Shown here one piece after another: positions 42,930 to 53,601 of a stretch of DNA of 64,000 nt. The notes beneath the pieces are model-generated. The model ran no database searches and was not told the origin of the DNA. It saw nothing but the letters and a program-made list of their open reading frames with translations. How positions within the stretch are numbered: the stretch's first letter is position 1; each line of letters starts with the position of its first letter. The translations under genes and the position numbers were made by a program. Source of the DNA: Symbiodinium natans (Eukaryota > Sar > Dinophyceae > Suessiales > Symbiodiniaceae); contig CAJNDS010002701.1 of NCBI GenBank assembly GCA_905221605.1, forward strand, positions 670,501 through 734,500, given 5' to 3'.

Positions 42930-43610
42930 CTAGGGGCAGAAGGAGGCGGGATCCGTTCCGTCGTTGACGGCCCAGTAATGATCATCCTGACACTTCTTTG
43001 CCACCTCCTGCGGGCAAATGGGCGCCGTCGAGCAGGGGTTCGTCGTCATGGTGTGGGAGCCGGTGCAGATGGTATGATACTGCAATTCGTCATTCCACTT
43101 CCAAATGTAGGTGTCAGGCACTCCAGCCACACAGCACTGAGCAGCTTTTAGACATTCCCCATACCTTGAAATCGCGGGGCACAGCACGGAAGGACCTCCA
43201 GCTTAAGAATCGTTTGCCTCGCGTGCTGCCAGCTTTTGCAGCCCGCAACTCAGCAGTGCAAACGTCCTCAGCCGTGTTAGTCTGGCAAACCCAACGTTGA
43301 GAATCACAGGCTTCGCTGTAGTTGTGTGTGGACGTCTCTGCGAAGGTGTCTGCGTTGAAGGCCACACAAGCTTCATTTGCCGAGCATTCGTTGGTGTCAT
43401 GATTCCACTTGCAGCAGCCCAGCCACGTGCTGATAGTCTCGTCCCATGCCATGTGCTTGGCGTTCTCCCCGCAACAGAGAGAGTCATCATTCAGATCTGC
43501 ACACGAGACCCGAACAGCCCCAGTGATGACTTCGCCCGCTTCGCCCCCATCGCAACCCATCAAGGTGAACAAAGCACCAAGCGCCAGCGCATAAGAAAAC
43601 CTGGCGTGGA
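42930..43610 (-). CDS. Cysteine-rich, probably secreted protein, two-part frame
   Basis: The upstream part (about 43610-43200, minus) starts with a hydrophobic run (YALALGALFTLMGCDGGEAG) and continues with many Cys (DSLCCGENAKHMAWDE, WLGCCKWNHDTNECSANEAC, SQRWVCQTNTAEDVC). The downstream part (43187-42930, shifted by one frame) reads ECLKAAQCCVAGVPDTYIW and ICPQEVAKKCQDDHYWAVND and ends in SFCP and a stop. The Cys pattern continues across the shift, so one gene is likely. The change of frame near 43185-43150 needs an intron or a frameshift. A GT-AG pair that fits exactly exists, but it would give an intron of only about 31 nt. The first exon with the start codon was not found. No family recognised; disulfide-rich secreted proteins are a general guess. 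Confidence 0.65.
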
Positions 43611-43662
43611 CTGCATGGGCGGCAAAGGTCCGTCATGGGCGGCGATGAGATCACTGGGCTAG

Positions 43663-44088
43663 TTGCCAATGCGGTCAAGGCTTGAGCCAGAACTGGATCT
43701 CATGTTCGAATTGTCAGGCCCCAACTATATCCAATCCTGGCCCTTCCCTGTGAAGTTTCAAGTGGCGCTGCCAGCGATGCTGCATTCCAATTGCGCGGCT
43801 CGTACCCTCAACTGCCTAGAGTGGCGGCCATGCGAAGAATACTGTGACCAGGCCTGCAGGCGGTCTCTGCGCGGTAGGCTGCCAAACAACCCTGCAACTG
43901 CGAGAGGTTTGTTCGAATGTCTCTCTACGACCTCGAGGGTCCACTTCTTGTGTCCTACTATGGACTTAGGTACCAAAACCATACCACACTTCATGGCGCT
44001 GTGGGTACCTCTTTCCAAAGCAAGCCGAGTCCTGCGATGCTTCGGTTTCAGGGCACTCTGTACTCCCCTTCTTTTAAACTCCCCTTAG
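43663..44088 (+). CDS. Unrecognised plus-strand open frame, 141 codons
   Basis: An open frame with Cys-containing segments (AARTLNCLEWRPCEEYCDQA) and normal composition. It opposes the direction of all reconstructed genes and overlaps an 86-codon minus frame, so it may be chance. Followed by a family C-like stretch (ACTCCCCTTAGAACC near 44078). Confidence 0.25.
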   Translation: MPMRSRLEPELDLMFELSGPNYIQSWPFPVKFQVALPAMLHSNCAARTLNCLEWRPCEEYCDQACRRSLRGRLPNNPATARGLFECLSTTSRVHFLCPTMDLGTKTIPHFMALWVPLSKASRVLRCFGFRALCTPLLLNSP

Positions 44089-45726
44089 AACCCCCTTTGA
44101 AGTATGACATGTTTAATATTCCCTGTAGTCTTTTTTACGAATAAATGAAAACAAATCCGAGGAGTCTTGGTACGTTAGCACTAAAATCACCAAAACAGCG
44201 GGTTTGTTGGCGAAACACAGCAGCCGAGGGCACAGGGCACCGGTTCATGATTACGACAGGGATCGGAATACTTACGAATGGCATTCCCTTATGGTCCCTA
44301 TATACTGATGCTGCAATAAGAATACCCCTCAAACAACCCTTATGGTTATCATCAAGGCCCCGTTTCTTAGGGGTGGAGGGGGTGTTGGCACCGAGCTTCG
44401 CTGATCGCTGCCCTAAACCCTAAACCCTAAACCCTTTTAGGGGGCTAGGGTAGTCAGACCGGAAGGTGCCCCTTGTGTGGCCTTTGCCACATGTGTTGCT
44501 GGCGCCGGGCATGGTAAGCTCGGTTCCATACAGAGAGAGGCCGTACAAAACCCCTAAACCCCTAACCCCAAACCCCAAACCCTAAACCCTAAACCCGAAA
44601 CCCAAAACCCTAAACCCTAAACCCTGCGGCCCGAAGGGGCTCTAGAAGCGTGCTGGGGCGAATTTATCGCTAGCAAACTGAGGCGCTGAAGATTTGCAGC
44701 TGCAGTGGGAAGTGCTGCGCATTACCTGGTGCCTCCAGGATAGGGTTTAGGGTTTGGGTTTAGGTTTAGGGTTTTAGGGTTCAGGGTTTAGGGCAGCCCT
44801 GATTTTCTGCCAACATCCCCTTCGACTTATTTGCGCCCAAGGCAGTTTGCATGACATTGGAAGCCCTAAACCCTACACAGCCCTACACCCAGGGCGCCTT
44901 GGCGTCCCGCAAAATCAACGTATCTAGGCACAAATTCACGCATTGCCAAGGAAGGTGTGCGAGAACCCACCTGTACCACACGAGGTCGCTCGCAAAGCAA
45001 GGTCACATCCGACTCTGGAATTCCTAAGGTCGGCGCATCAAACCCTAAACCCTAAAACCTAAACTCTAAACTCCAAACCCCAAACCCCAAACCCTAAACT
45101 CACCTCACGAGTTGGTCTGCTCAATCGCCTTAAGTCGGCAATGCTATCTTGCAATGCTATCTCCCGCACGCACACATGGGCAGTTTCCTAAATTGCGGGC
45201 CCTTTTTTGGTAATATAGGGGCCGGAAAAATTAGCACAGGTTTTCTTAATTATATTTATTCATTTTTTTTTATTTTTTTTGATTTTTTTTTTTTTTTTTT
45301 TTTTGGGGGGGGGGGGGGTGTGTTATTGTAGTATATTTATATAGGGACCCTAAGGGAATACCATTAGTAATTATTCCGACCCCACTTTAAGGCGGCACCC
45401 ATAAAAAAGGGCTCCCAAAAAGGAAACCACATTTAGAGAACTACCCTCATGCTGCCGCATGTACCTATGCTGAAATGGATCTTTGCTGAACTCATTGAGT
45501 TTGTTTTTCGCTTCGTGCTGCTGATGGTGCTCATGCTGTTCAGGGACAAGCCCTGTACTCTGGGATGGTCGGCACACTCTCTCTGTCCATCTTGCTGTCA
45601 TCTGCGCCCACTAGAAAGTACTTGACCAACATCGATGCTAACCCGACACTAGGAAGTAAGAAAATGGAAACGTAACCAAGTTGAAGGAAATAAGGGGCGA
45701 GGAAGGGATGAAGAGAAAAAAGGCTG

Positions 45727-45860
45727 CATGCAAGAAGAACTCAGAGGAATACAAAGGTCTCACAAAGAGCAGCAGAAGAACTCGGAGGAATACAAAGGTC
45801 TGACAAAGAGCATCAGAAGAACTCGGGAGGAATACAAAGGTCTCACAAAAAGCATCAACC
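45727..45860 (+). repeat. 46 bp tandem repeat, three copies, with open frame
   Basis: The unit includes AAGAACTCGGAGGAATACAA and AGGTCTCACAAAGAGCATC. It is read through by a 67-codon plus frame giving EEYKGLTKSI repeats and then LIDLAAGLSQSAARQE. Coding status is uncertain. Confidence 0.85.
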
Positions 45861-46171
45861 TCATTGATTTGGCCGCAGGCCTAAGCCAATCTGCAGCCCG
45901 GCAGGAATTCGGATACAAGTCTTGGAGTTAGGACCATGATGGAACAAATGTGGCTGAATATTTTCCTTTGGTTGAGTAGAAACGAAAATAGGACAGAATT
46001 CCTAAGGAAACAGAAGTTGGTGGCCCGAGGATAACTGATCAATCCACTGGTGCACCGACCATCCGATCTCCGAGTGAAACGCCGGCACTCGCAACCAGCA
46101 TCCAACCACCAAGTCGCCAAACGCACATAAAATCAGACTGTTTTAGCCATCTCCTCGCTGTATATGTGTCT

Positions 46172-46400
46172 GCATGTATATATATATACACACACATGCG
46201 TGTGTATTTGTTGTGTTTATGTGGAGACAATGAATTCATAAAAAGGGCGTGTACATGTATGCATATATGCATCTTTATGCACATATACATTTTCTATAAC
46301 ATAAACATAAATATAAAAATGAATATAACTATTAATATACATATACATATAATATATATATATATATATAATTACATGTATATATATATATGTATACATA
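46172..46400. repeat. AT-rich (TA)n and (CATATA)n region
   Basis: Mixed TA, CATA and ATAAAC units. Open frames rich in Tyr and Ile are artefacts. Confidence 0.85.
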
Positions 46401-46497
46401 TTCAGTATGTGCCTATTGGGCTGCCTCAAGCTTCAACCCTTCGGCTGTTGCCTTCGAAGCTCTGCGGCATGCCCTAGGAGCCGCTTCGGCTCATGCC

Positions 46498-46595
46498 CCT
46501 AAACCCTAAACCCTAAACCCTAAACCCTAAACCCTAAACCCTAAACCCTAAACCCTAAACCCTAAACCCTAAACCCTAAACCCTAAACCCTAAAC
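46498..46595 (-). repeat. Telomeric array, CCCTAAA on + strand
   Basis: About fourteen units. An opposite-orientation array follows at 46739-46832. Confidence 0.95.
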
Positions 46596-46738
46596 CCAAA
46601 CTCTAAACCCCCAAGCAAGACACATGCCTCCATAATCGCTGCGACCCTCGACCTTCAGGGTCTGTCAGTTTTCAAGCTTGCCATCTGCAACTCCCAAAAA
46701 AATCTGGCGGTTTAGGGGTTCTTAGGTTGGTTGGTTGG

Positions 46739-46832
46739 TTTAGGGTTTAGGGTTTAGGGTTTAGGGTTTAGGGTTTAGGGTTTAGGGTTTAGGGTTTAGG
46801 GTTTAGGGTTTAGGGTTTAGGGTTTAGGGTTT
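46739..46832 (+). repeat. Telomeric array, TTTAGGG on + strand
   Basis: About thirteen units, in inverted orientation to the array at 46498-46595, with 143 bp between. Confidence 0.95.
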
Positions 46833-47386
46833 CAACGAGGTATTGGGATGCAGGTGCGACTTCGTAGGGCCAGTACTTCGTACTGCTCTGAAACAACCAC
46901 ACCGCCGAATTCCGAGCTCGCCACCTTGGGTGGCGAGAGCGAAGCAGACAAACTTGATTTCACTCAATACCCCAAACCCTGCACCTCCTAACCCAAACCT
47001 TGGCCTGCCATGGCACTAAAACCTTTGAGGTCTGAAACCCCTACAACCCCTAAACCCTAAACCCTAAACCTTGGCCCGGCGGTTCATCGGGGCCGAACGC
47101 AGGGCCTGCACCTTGCAGCTCGCGCGACCCCCCGCAATGGCAAGGGTCAGCAGCTCCCTCCTATCAGCTCTTGACCTAGACCCTAAACCCTAAACCGCAA
47201 ACCCCAAACCCAAAACCCTCAACCCTAAACCCTAACACTAAACCCTAAAGAGCTCTGGAATGTTTTGGGCCCAGCATCCGCCAAGGAAAGCTTGCAACGA
47301 AGACCAGGTTCAGGGTTTTGGGGGTTGTCATGGCGGCACTCTGCTAAAACCAAAAAGGCCTGACACAACTCTGACACGAGGGGAGC

Positions 47387-47498
47387 ACAACCTAGTTGCT
47401 GAGTACCCGGGGCCAAAAAAAGGTTAAATCTTTCAATTCAGGAAGGATTACGTATACCCCAAAAGGTGAAAGGCTACCTACTCAGCTACTAAGACAAC
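47387..47498. mobile_element. Introner family D, intact copy with TSD
   Basis: The element at 47392-47493 has ends CTAGTTGCTGAGTA and TACTCAGCTACTAAG and is flanked by ACAAC at 47387-47391 and 47494-47498. The right TSD runs into a CCCTAAA array. No coding exon was recognised on either side. Confidence 0.85.
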
Positions 47499-48039
47499 CC
47501 TAAACCCTAAACCCTAAACCCTCAACCCTAAACCTTTGCTTTGCCAAAGGCGCCCACATCAGAAGACCATGCCGGCACGGTCTTTGTTAATCCCAGGAAG
47601 GTCTCCTGCTGGGACGTTTGGGTTTAGGGTTTAGGGTTTAGGGTTTAGGGTTTAGGGTTTAGGGTTTAGGGTTTAGGGCTTAGGGTTTAGGGTTTTATTG
47701 GCACCCTGCTAGCCACAGCATAGCGGTGTCTCATGGTTGGTCTCGGAAATGTAAAAAAGGAGATTCACCCGTTCAGGTATGACCTAACCGGGATATCGCC
47801 CTAAGGCATTCAGATGAGGAACTTCCGGTTTAAGGTTTAGGGTTTAGGGTTTAGGGTTTAGGTTGGTTAGGGCTCAATGAGCGGCCCCTCTGCTCATGAG
47901 CTTCGACGATAAGATTCTCGCTCTCTCTCTCTCTCTCTCGACGCTAAGATTGCGGGCCCTATCTTTACGTTAAAAGAGCCCCAAATTTTCACACCTGAGT
48001 ATGCTCCCAAAAACATCAATCTAAGATGGCCCTGAAAAC

Positions 48040-48155
48040 CCTCTGAAAAACACTCCTGAATATGATCCTCTTCTCTCTCTCTCTCTCTCACTCAATATGA
48101 TCCTCTTAAACCACAAAAAGGGAAACCAACAAATGTCCCAAGGTCCTACCTAGCA
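48040..48155. repeat. Element sharing ends with the Mei2-gene intron
   Basis: AATATGATCCTCTT (twice, separated by a TC tract) and CCCAAGGTCCTACCTAG match the intron at 52938-53067 (AATATGATCCTCTG and CCCAAGGGCCTACCTAG). Confidence 0.65.
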
Positions 48156-48252
48156 GTCCATTCCGGTGGCTTTTAACACAACAGGAAACCAAACCTTTGC
48201 CCACAACAAGAGAGAGACCAACACCAACGATGCGATCGACTCAGTCTTCACT

Positions 48253-48363
48253 TGGGGGGTTTCCGACAATAGGGGACCCCCAAAATAGACCCCCCAATAG
48301 GAGGATCCCCTTAGAAATAAGGACCTCAATTAGGTGGCCCTGAATTATTTCGGAAACCCCCAC
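48253..48363. mobile_element. Family I element
   Basis: Inverted ends GGGGGTTTCCGA and TTTCGGAAACCCCC enclose ATAGGAGGATCCCC and AATAAGGACCTCAATTAGG. This is the best-preserved ends of the family in the window. Confidence 0.8.
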
Positions 48364-48593
48364 TTCGTCGTTTGCTTTGGTCAACGCGGGCAGAGTTCCT
48401 CATGACCATCGGCGGCGAGCAAAACCGTCTAAACCGTATGAAACCCTTGGGACGAAGACCAGAACCCCTCAACCCTCAACCCTAAAATGTGTTCCCAAAG
48501 AGCCCGTGACACACCAACCTCTAGCCCAAACGCCTGGAACCCCAAATGCTGCACCTTTGCCTTCTTTAGGAAGGGTCTGCAGTGGGCAATACC

Positions 48594-48692
48594 CTAAACC
48601 CTAAACCCTAAACCCTAAACCCTAAACCCTAAACCCTAAACCCTAAACCCTAAACCCTAAACCCTAAACCCTAAACCCTAAACCCTAAACCC
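48594..48692 (-). repeat. Telomeric array, CCCTAAA on + strand
   Basis: About fourteen units. TTTAGGG units in the opposite sense follow at 48791-48832. Confidence 0.95.
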
Positions 48693-49569
48693 AACCTCGC
48701 ACTAAACAAGCCCTCAACTGACCAACCTCGGGCTGCACGTTCATCATTCTCTTGACTGGGCGCATGCCTCAGGGAGCTCTCTAAACAATTTTTAGGGTTT
48801 AGGGTTTAGGGTTTAGGGTTTAGGGTTTAGGGTCAACCCTAAACCCTAAAACCCCAAACCCTAAACCCATGATCAGCTCAGATCATATGACTCCAAGCTC
48901 ACAAGTACCCACGTTGGGGAGTCTGTAATCTAATCACCGCTTCCTCGGGATTTCTGTTCGCCTCCGGCTGGGTCCCCACCATTTCGGTACTTGTTGCGCT
49001 CTAGACATCAGCAGACTCAGAAGACCCCTCCGGTGCAACCCATCGCCCCCCCCCCCCCCCCCCTTCTGTCCCAAGCAACACCCTGAACCCCGCACTCTAT
49101 GCTTGACGCTAGCCTGGCCACGCTCCCGCTGCACGCAAAGCTCTTGCCAGGGCTGGGTGATGTGTTGCGAACTGTTTCGATAAGAAACCTTCTTAGGGTT
49201 CTCAAGAGATGTCAGTTGCAGATTCCTTCCGTCTCTTGCGCTGAGCTCACACTACTTGCCAACGCAGCACATGCACGTTCGGGTTTGACTCATCGCTCTT
49301 TTCTTGAACCGGCGCTATGCCACTGCCTGGCTCATCGCCCTTCCCCTAAAGGCCCTTGCAGCCCTAAGCCCTCAAAAGGCCCTAAACCACCCCTAAAGCC
49401 TTAACCCTAAACCCGAAACCTTAAGCCCAAAAACCTTCAAGGCCCTGCCTGGGACTGAGCACATACCTGCAACTGGGGTCCCGGCTGCGGTGCGTGACTG
49501 AGGAGCCAGTAGTTCCGAAGCTTGGATCAGGGAGCTATGTCCGAGTACTTAAGGGTTTCGACTTGGGAG

Positions 49570-49652
49570 GTTCCACCTTATGCTGACAGTCCTCAATATT
49601 ATAATACGGTGTTCTGTCATCCCAATTAAGGACTGTTAGTATAAGGGGGATC
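49570..49652. mobile_element. Family H element
   Basis: Left end TTCCACCTTATGCTGACAGT, right end GGACTGTTAGTATAAGGGGG, imperfect inverses. Relative of 10907-10995. Confidence 0.75.
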
Positions 49653-51241
49653 ATCCCCAGTTTCGACTCTCACACTCCCACAAGGCCGGCAAAGCTTCGG
49701 TTGGTTGGTTCACGTGTCCTGGTGATACAGCGGGGCGCTCTCTCACATCGAGTCCGAGGGCTCGAGCGCTCAATTTTTTTGTCACCCCTGCAAGCAGGCG
49801 AAGGCTTGGGGTTTAGGGTCTACGGCTTGGGGGCTGTGGGCTCTAATTGGCTCTAGTTAGGGCTATCCTTGTACAAAGCTTGGTCTTTGTTCCCAGGTCA
49901 GGTCAGTCTAGAGTCTGGCGAAAGTCTCTTTTGCTGTGCAGCCAGGAGTCGGCCCTTGAAGGGGTGATCCGGTGCTCCTCTGCGGTCAGAAGCCTTGGTA
50001 AGCCGGAACATAATGTAGGAGCCTGAATGATTAGAATAGGGTATGATAGTATATTTCTTCAAAGGGACCATAAGGGAATATTATTCTTCCGACCCCTATA
50101 TTATACAGACTGCTGATCCATGTGATGGCTAGAGGCTGTGGGACAGTCAGGCATTCGGGCGGAGGTGAACGTCCCAGACGTTGCTCAAGCCAGCAGTAGT
50201 GTGTGGATGGCACTGTAGTTTGAGCTTGGTGAAACAGCCCTAAACCCTAAGCCGTAAAACTCTGAACCCTCAACTCTAAACCGCAAAGATTCCCAGACCT
50301 TTGTTGGGACCTCAAGTCTTGCACGGAACCTATAGTGGAAGCGCTCCAACATTCAAGTCGTCCAGCTGCGACATGCAAGGTGCAACAAGTCCGGTCATCA
50401 GAATCGATAGACAATCATACACCTCCGGCCATTGAGAACATCTTGGGCCCTAAGCTCTGCATAGACTGGGCGTGTTGAGTCGAGAGGCAAGTTGTCCAGC
50501 AGATGGTTGGCCTCTCGCGAGATGTGCTCACCTCGTTCCTGCGGGCAAGATTTTCATTGGGAGGCGCACGAATATATCGTGGTGGGAACTGATGGGCCCA
50601 CCAAAGGGCTTTTCAGGATTGTGGTGAAATCATGAACCAGGGTCGGCTAGCTCTTCTCGAACTAGATTCAGCACAGATGTTCACCTTCACAGCACGATGG
50701 GCATGGGACCCTCATCCCTACTGGTTCATGGGTACAGTTATAAGTACAGTTATACTTGGTTAATAAGTACCATGAACCTCAAAGTAGGGCCCGCATGTCT
50801 TACTAGTTCTGAGCAGGGAAATACTTGAGCTATTCATGAGTAATTTGGGTACAATATCAACCTCTATCGAAAGTGTGAAGGAGATGCAAGGGCAACAGAG
50901 GGCACATGTTCCCAAACTCCCTGCGAAGAACCAGTACAGAAACAACCCTCAATCATGGTCAACCCTGCGCCCGAGTCCTGCATGCTGTGTATCTTGCCCT
51001 TCGTCAGCGCCTTCCTGGGCAGGCGGGGCTCAGGCCCTTTCTTCGGGACTCAGCCTAAACCCTAAACCCTAAACCCTAAAACCCCTAACCCTAAACCCTA
51101 AACCCTAAACCCGACCTTTGTGCGTTGCGGGTAAAGTCTAGATGAAGGCCCGGAACCTCCCCACATGAGTCGAGCGGCAAAAAGTCGTCCCCGCGCATGT
51201 TGGGGTTCTCTTTGGCAGCCTTCGCCTTGCGCGGGTATCCT

Positions 51242-51382
51242 CCAGACAAGCAACCCTAAACCCTAAACCCTAAACCCTAGACCCTAAACCCTAGACCCTA
51301 GACCGTAAACCCTAAACCCTAAACCCTAAACCCTAAACCCTAGACCCTAGACCCTAAACCCTAAACCCTAAACCCTAAACCC
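51242..51382 (-). repeat. Telomeric array with CCCTAGA variants
   Basis: CCCTAAA mixed with CCCTAGA units. A short unique sequence (GGTATCCTCCAGACAAG) occurs on both sides (51235-51251 and 51386-51402), as if the array were inserted into a duplicated 17 bp site. Confidence 0.85.
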
Positions 51383-51719
51383 AGGGTATCCTCCAGACAA
51401 GTCTTGAGCCTAGGATGCTCTTCAGCTTACGACGGCAGTAGGGTTGGGGATTTTAGGGTCCTCCGCCCTGCGCTTCCTTATCCAAGAGCCGTAGTATGAT
51501 CACAGAACATTGCTGTGAATGAGCGTATGCATATAAATATCCGAATATGAATGTTCGTACTCATAGTACTGTTCTATGCAAAATCACATAGCAGTTTCCT
51601 CTGCACATGGTTTCCCAGGGTTGGGTGCTTGCCGCGAATCGATGCTCAGATTTTCGCCTAAGGCTCGCCCAGGTAGAGGGGCGTAACACTATAGGACCTA
51701 AAATGGTTTAGGGTTTAGG

Positions 51720-51790
51720 GTGTTTTTTTGGCCACCCGCCTAGCTGACACCCAGGCCACATTGCAGGGACTAGTACCGGCAACACTATTG
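51720..51790 (+). repeat. Family J copy with box CCACCCGCCTAGC
   Basis: T run, then GCCACCCGCCTAGCTGACAC, CACATTGCAGGGACT and CCGG. It matches 6650-6716 over about 60 bp. Confidence 0.7.
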
Positions 51791-52848
51791 TTCAAAGAAG
51801 AGATTAGCGCTTTTGAAGCCAGCGTAAAGAAAGGGGGATCACCTTGGGGAAGTTATATCCTCACAAACCCAAAAACCCCACACAACAACACGGTTTAGGG
51901 TTTAGGGTTTAGGGTTTAGGGAAAGAGAAAGTGTGGATGCAAGGTCCTGTGAGCAGAAGGTACATCACAATGCCGCCTCAGAAGCATGTTTCCGGCCCTG
52001 AATATTCGTGATCGCATGCAGCTTTGCAACTGCACACCTGACCGAATCACAGAAACCATGGAACGCTGCGCAAAGAAATCTGAAGCTTCACAATCAGTCT
52101 TTTCTAGGGCCAGGCCGGGGGCAAGGTGGAAGGCACTGACTCAACCAGCCAAGTCGCATGACCAAGCATCAAGTGCTTCGGTATACCTCGGATGTTTGGG
52201 CCCTGTGACAGAAACACGGACGTCTGGGACTTAGAGCCTGTGGTAGCAGGCACTTTGGCACAAAGGCTTGTGCGCCTGCATTACCTTGGGGCAAACTTGG
52301 CTCATTGCAACCCTAGCACAGCAGGCACGCCGAACCTTTTCAGAACGAGGCCGGCGCCTTTCCGCGAAGTTTACACAAAGACCATGTATATAGCTAGCGC
52401 AGGTTGGGGGAACTTTATGGCCAGGGCTTCGAGCAGATTGGGGCTTGCAAGGTTTTACGGATACCTGCAGGGGGTTGCTGATTCCCAGAACTTCATGGCC
52501 GGAATCCGAGACTCTACATTGCTGTGACTGTATCCCTAAGGCTCCTGAATCGCTCAAAGAGGGTTTAAGGTTTAGGGTTTAGGCTTTAGGGTTTAGGGTA
52601 GGTATGATCTACAGACTTTTGATCCCCCAAATGTAGGTGTTAAACTGTATACTTGGAGCCCTAGGGTATGGCGAAGCAGCCTAACTTCCGCACTATGGGG
52701 GCCTTAATTAGAACCAGGGTTTTGGGGGTTATTATAATATACGTATAAAGGGACCATAAGGGAAAACTATTCGGAATTATTCCCTAACTCTAAACCCTAA
52801 ACCCTAAACCCTAAACCCTAAACCCCTATAGTTCCTCGGCTCACCGAG

Positions 52849-53485
52849 TCAGTCAAACTCTTTGGCGAGGACCTCGAAGTCCACGCGCTCACCGTTTCGG
52901 AACACCACCGGCTTGTATTGGCCTAGGAGATGGCCCCCTGTAGGGTTTAGGGTTTAGGGTTTAGGGTTTAGGGTTTAGGGTTTAGGACGACAAAAATCCT
53001 GAATATGATCCTCTGCTAAACCCGATAACGGAAAATAGCAACATATCCCAAGGGCCTACCTAGTGACCTTTGTTGAAGTGGAGGACTGCCTTTTTGGAAA
53101 GCTGCTGAATGTTCCGCTTCAATCCTTGCACGTGCGCTGGACTCACCGCTGCGATCTTTGTGCTGTTGTTGTTCTTGAACCGATAATCGTTGAAGTGCTC
53201 GGAGAACCGCGTCATATCATCCGGCTGCAAGAAGTTGACAAAGGCATAGCCCACGTTCGTCTTGTTTCGCACATCCATGGGAAGGTAGAAGAAGTCGTAT
53301 AACCCGCCAAAGCCCTCCGCGTCGATCTCCTCCAACAACGACACCTGCGTAAACTTGCTGGGGATGTTCCGCAACATCGCAGTTGTAGGGGGCTCGTCAT
53401 CAGTTGCGTTGGCTGCAAGGTCTGTGTCCTTCGGTACGCTGGTGGCATGGTAAGGCTTGAACTCCTCCGATGCACATGTGCCGTT
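52849..53485 (-). CDS. Mei2-type RNA-recognition-motif protein, last two exons
   Basis: The main exon 53485-53068 contains TTAMLRNIPSKFTQVSLLEE, then GGLYDFFYLPMDVRNKTNVG, then YAFVNFLQPDDMTRFSEHF, matching the C-terminal RRM (RRM3) of Mei2-like proteins: RNP2-like MLRNIP and RNP1-like NVGYAFVNF. The last exon 52937-52849 gives LLGQYKPVVFRNGERVDFE and ends FD and TGA. Joining AAC AAA G to GG GGC CAT keeps the frame. Mei2-type RRMs bind RNA in meiosis and development in yeast and plants, and the family is expanded in protists. Upstream exons are missing: the 5' end at 53485 is an acceptor (ATCAAG before AACGGC). The short spacing to the next gene at 53602 leaves little room, so either the start is close by or the two are one transcription unit. 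The domain call is firm; the role is not known. Confidence 0.85.
52938..53067 (-). other. Mei2-gene intron with telomeric repeats before the acceptor
   Basis: Donor GTCACTAGG. The 5' part (53067-52990) matches the repeat at 48040-48155. The 3' part is seven telomeric units reading CCCTAAA on the gene strand, and the acceptor is CCCTAAACCCTACAG. 130 nt. Confidence 0.8.
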
Positions 53486-53601
53486 CTTGATTTTTCATCA
53501 ACACCCCCTTCCACCGTGTTATTATAGTTTTACCTCTATGGGAGACCCCTAAACCCTAAACCCTAAACCCTAAACCCTAAACCCTAAACCCTGGCTCTTA
53601 C

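Larger units (their letters stand above)
44089..52848. other. Repeat-rich stretch without a reconstructed gene
   Basis: Telomeric arrays (46498-46595, 46739-46832, 47620-47690, 48594-48692, 51250-51382 and many short ones), a T/G-rich tract at 45259-45318, AT-rich microsatellites, (TC)n tracts near 47920 and 48070, and inverted-repeat elements listed separately. Related AT-rich segments with GGGACCATAAGGGAA recur near 45322, 50040 and 52728. Plus-strand frame 52192-52527 is open for 111 codons but unrecognised. Confidence 0.5.

Noticed and set aside
53060-53302. Plus-strand frame of 79 codons
   Set aside because: Antisense of the Mei2-type RRM exon.
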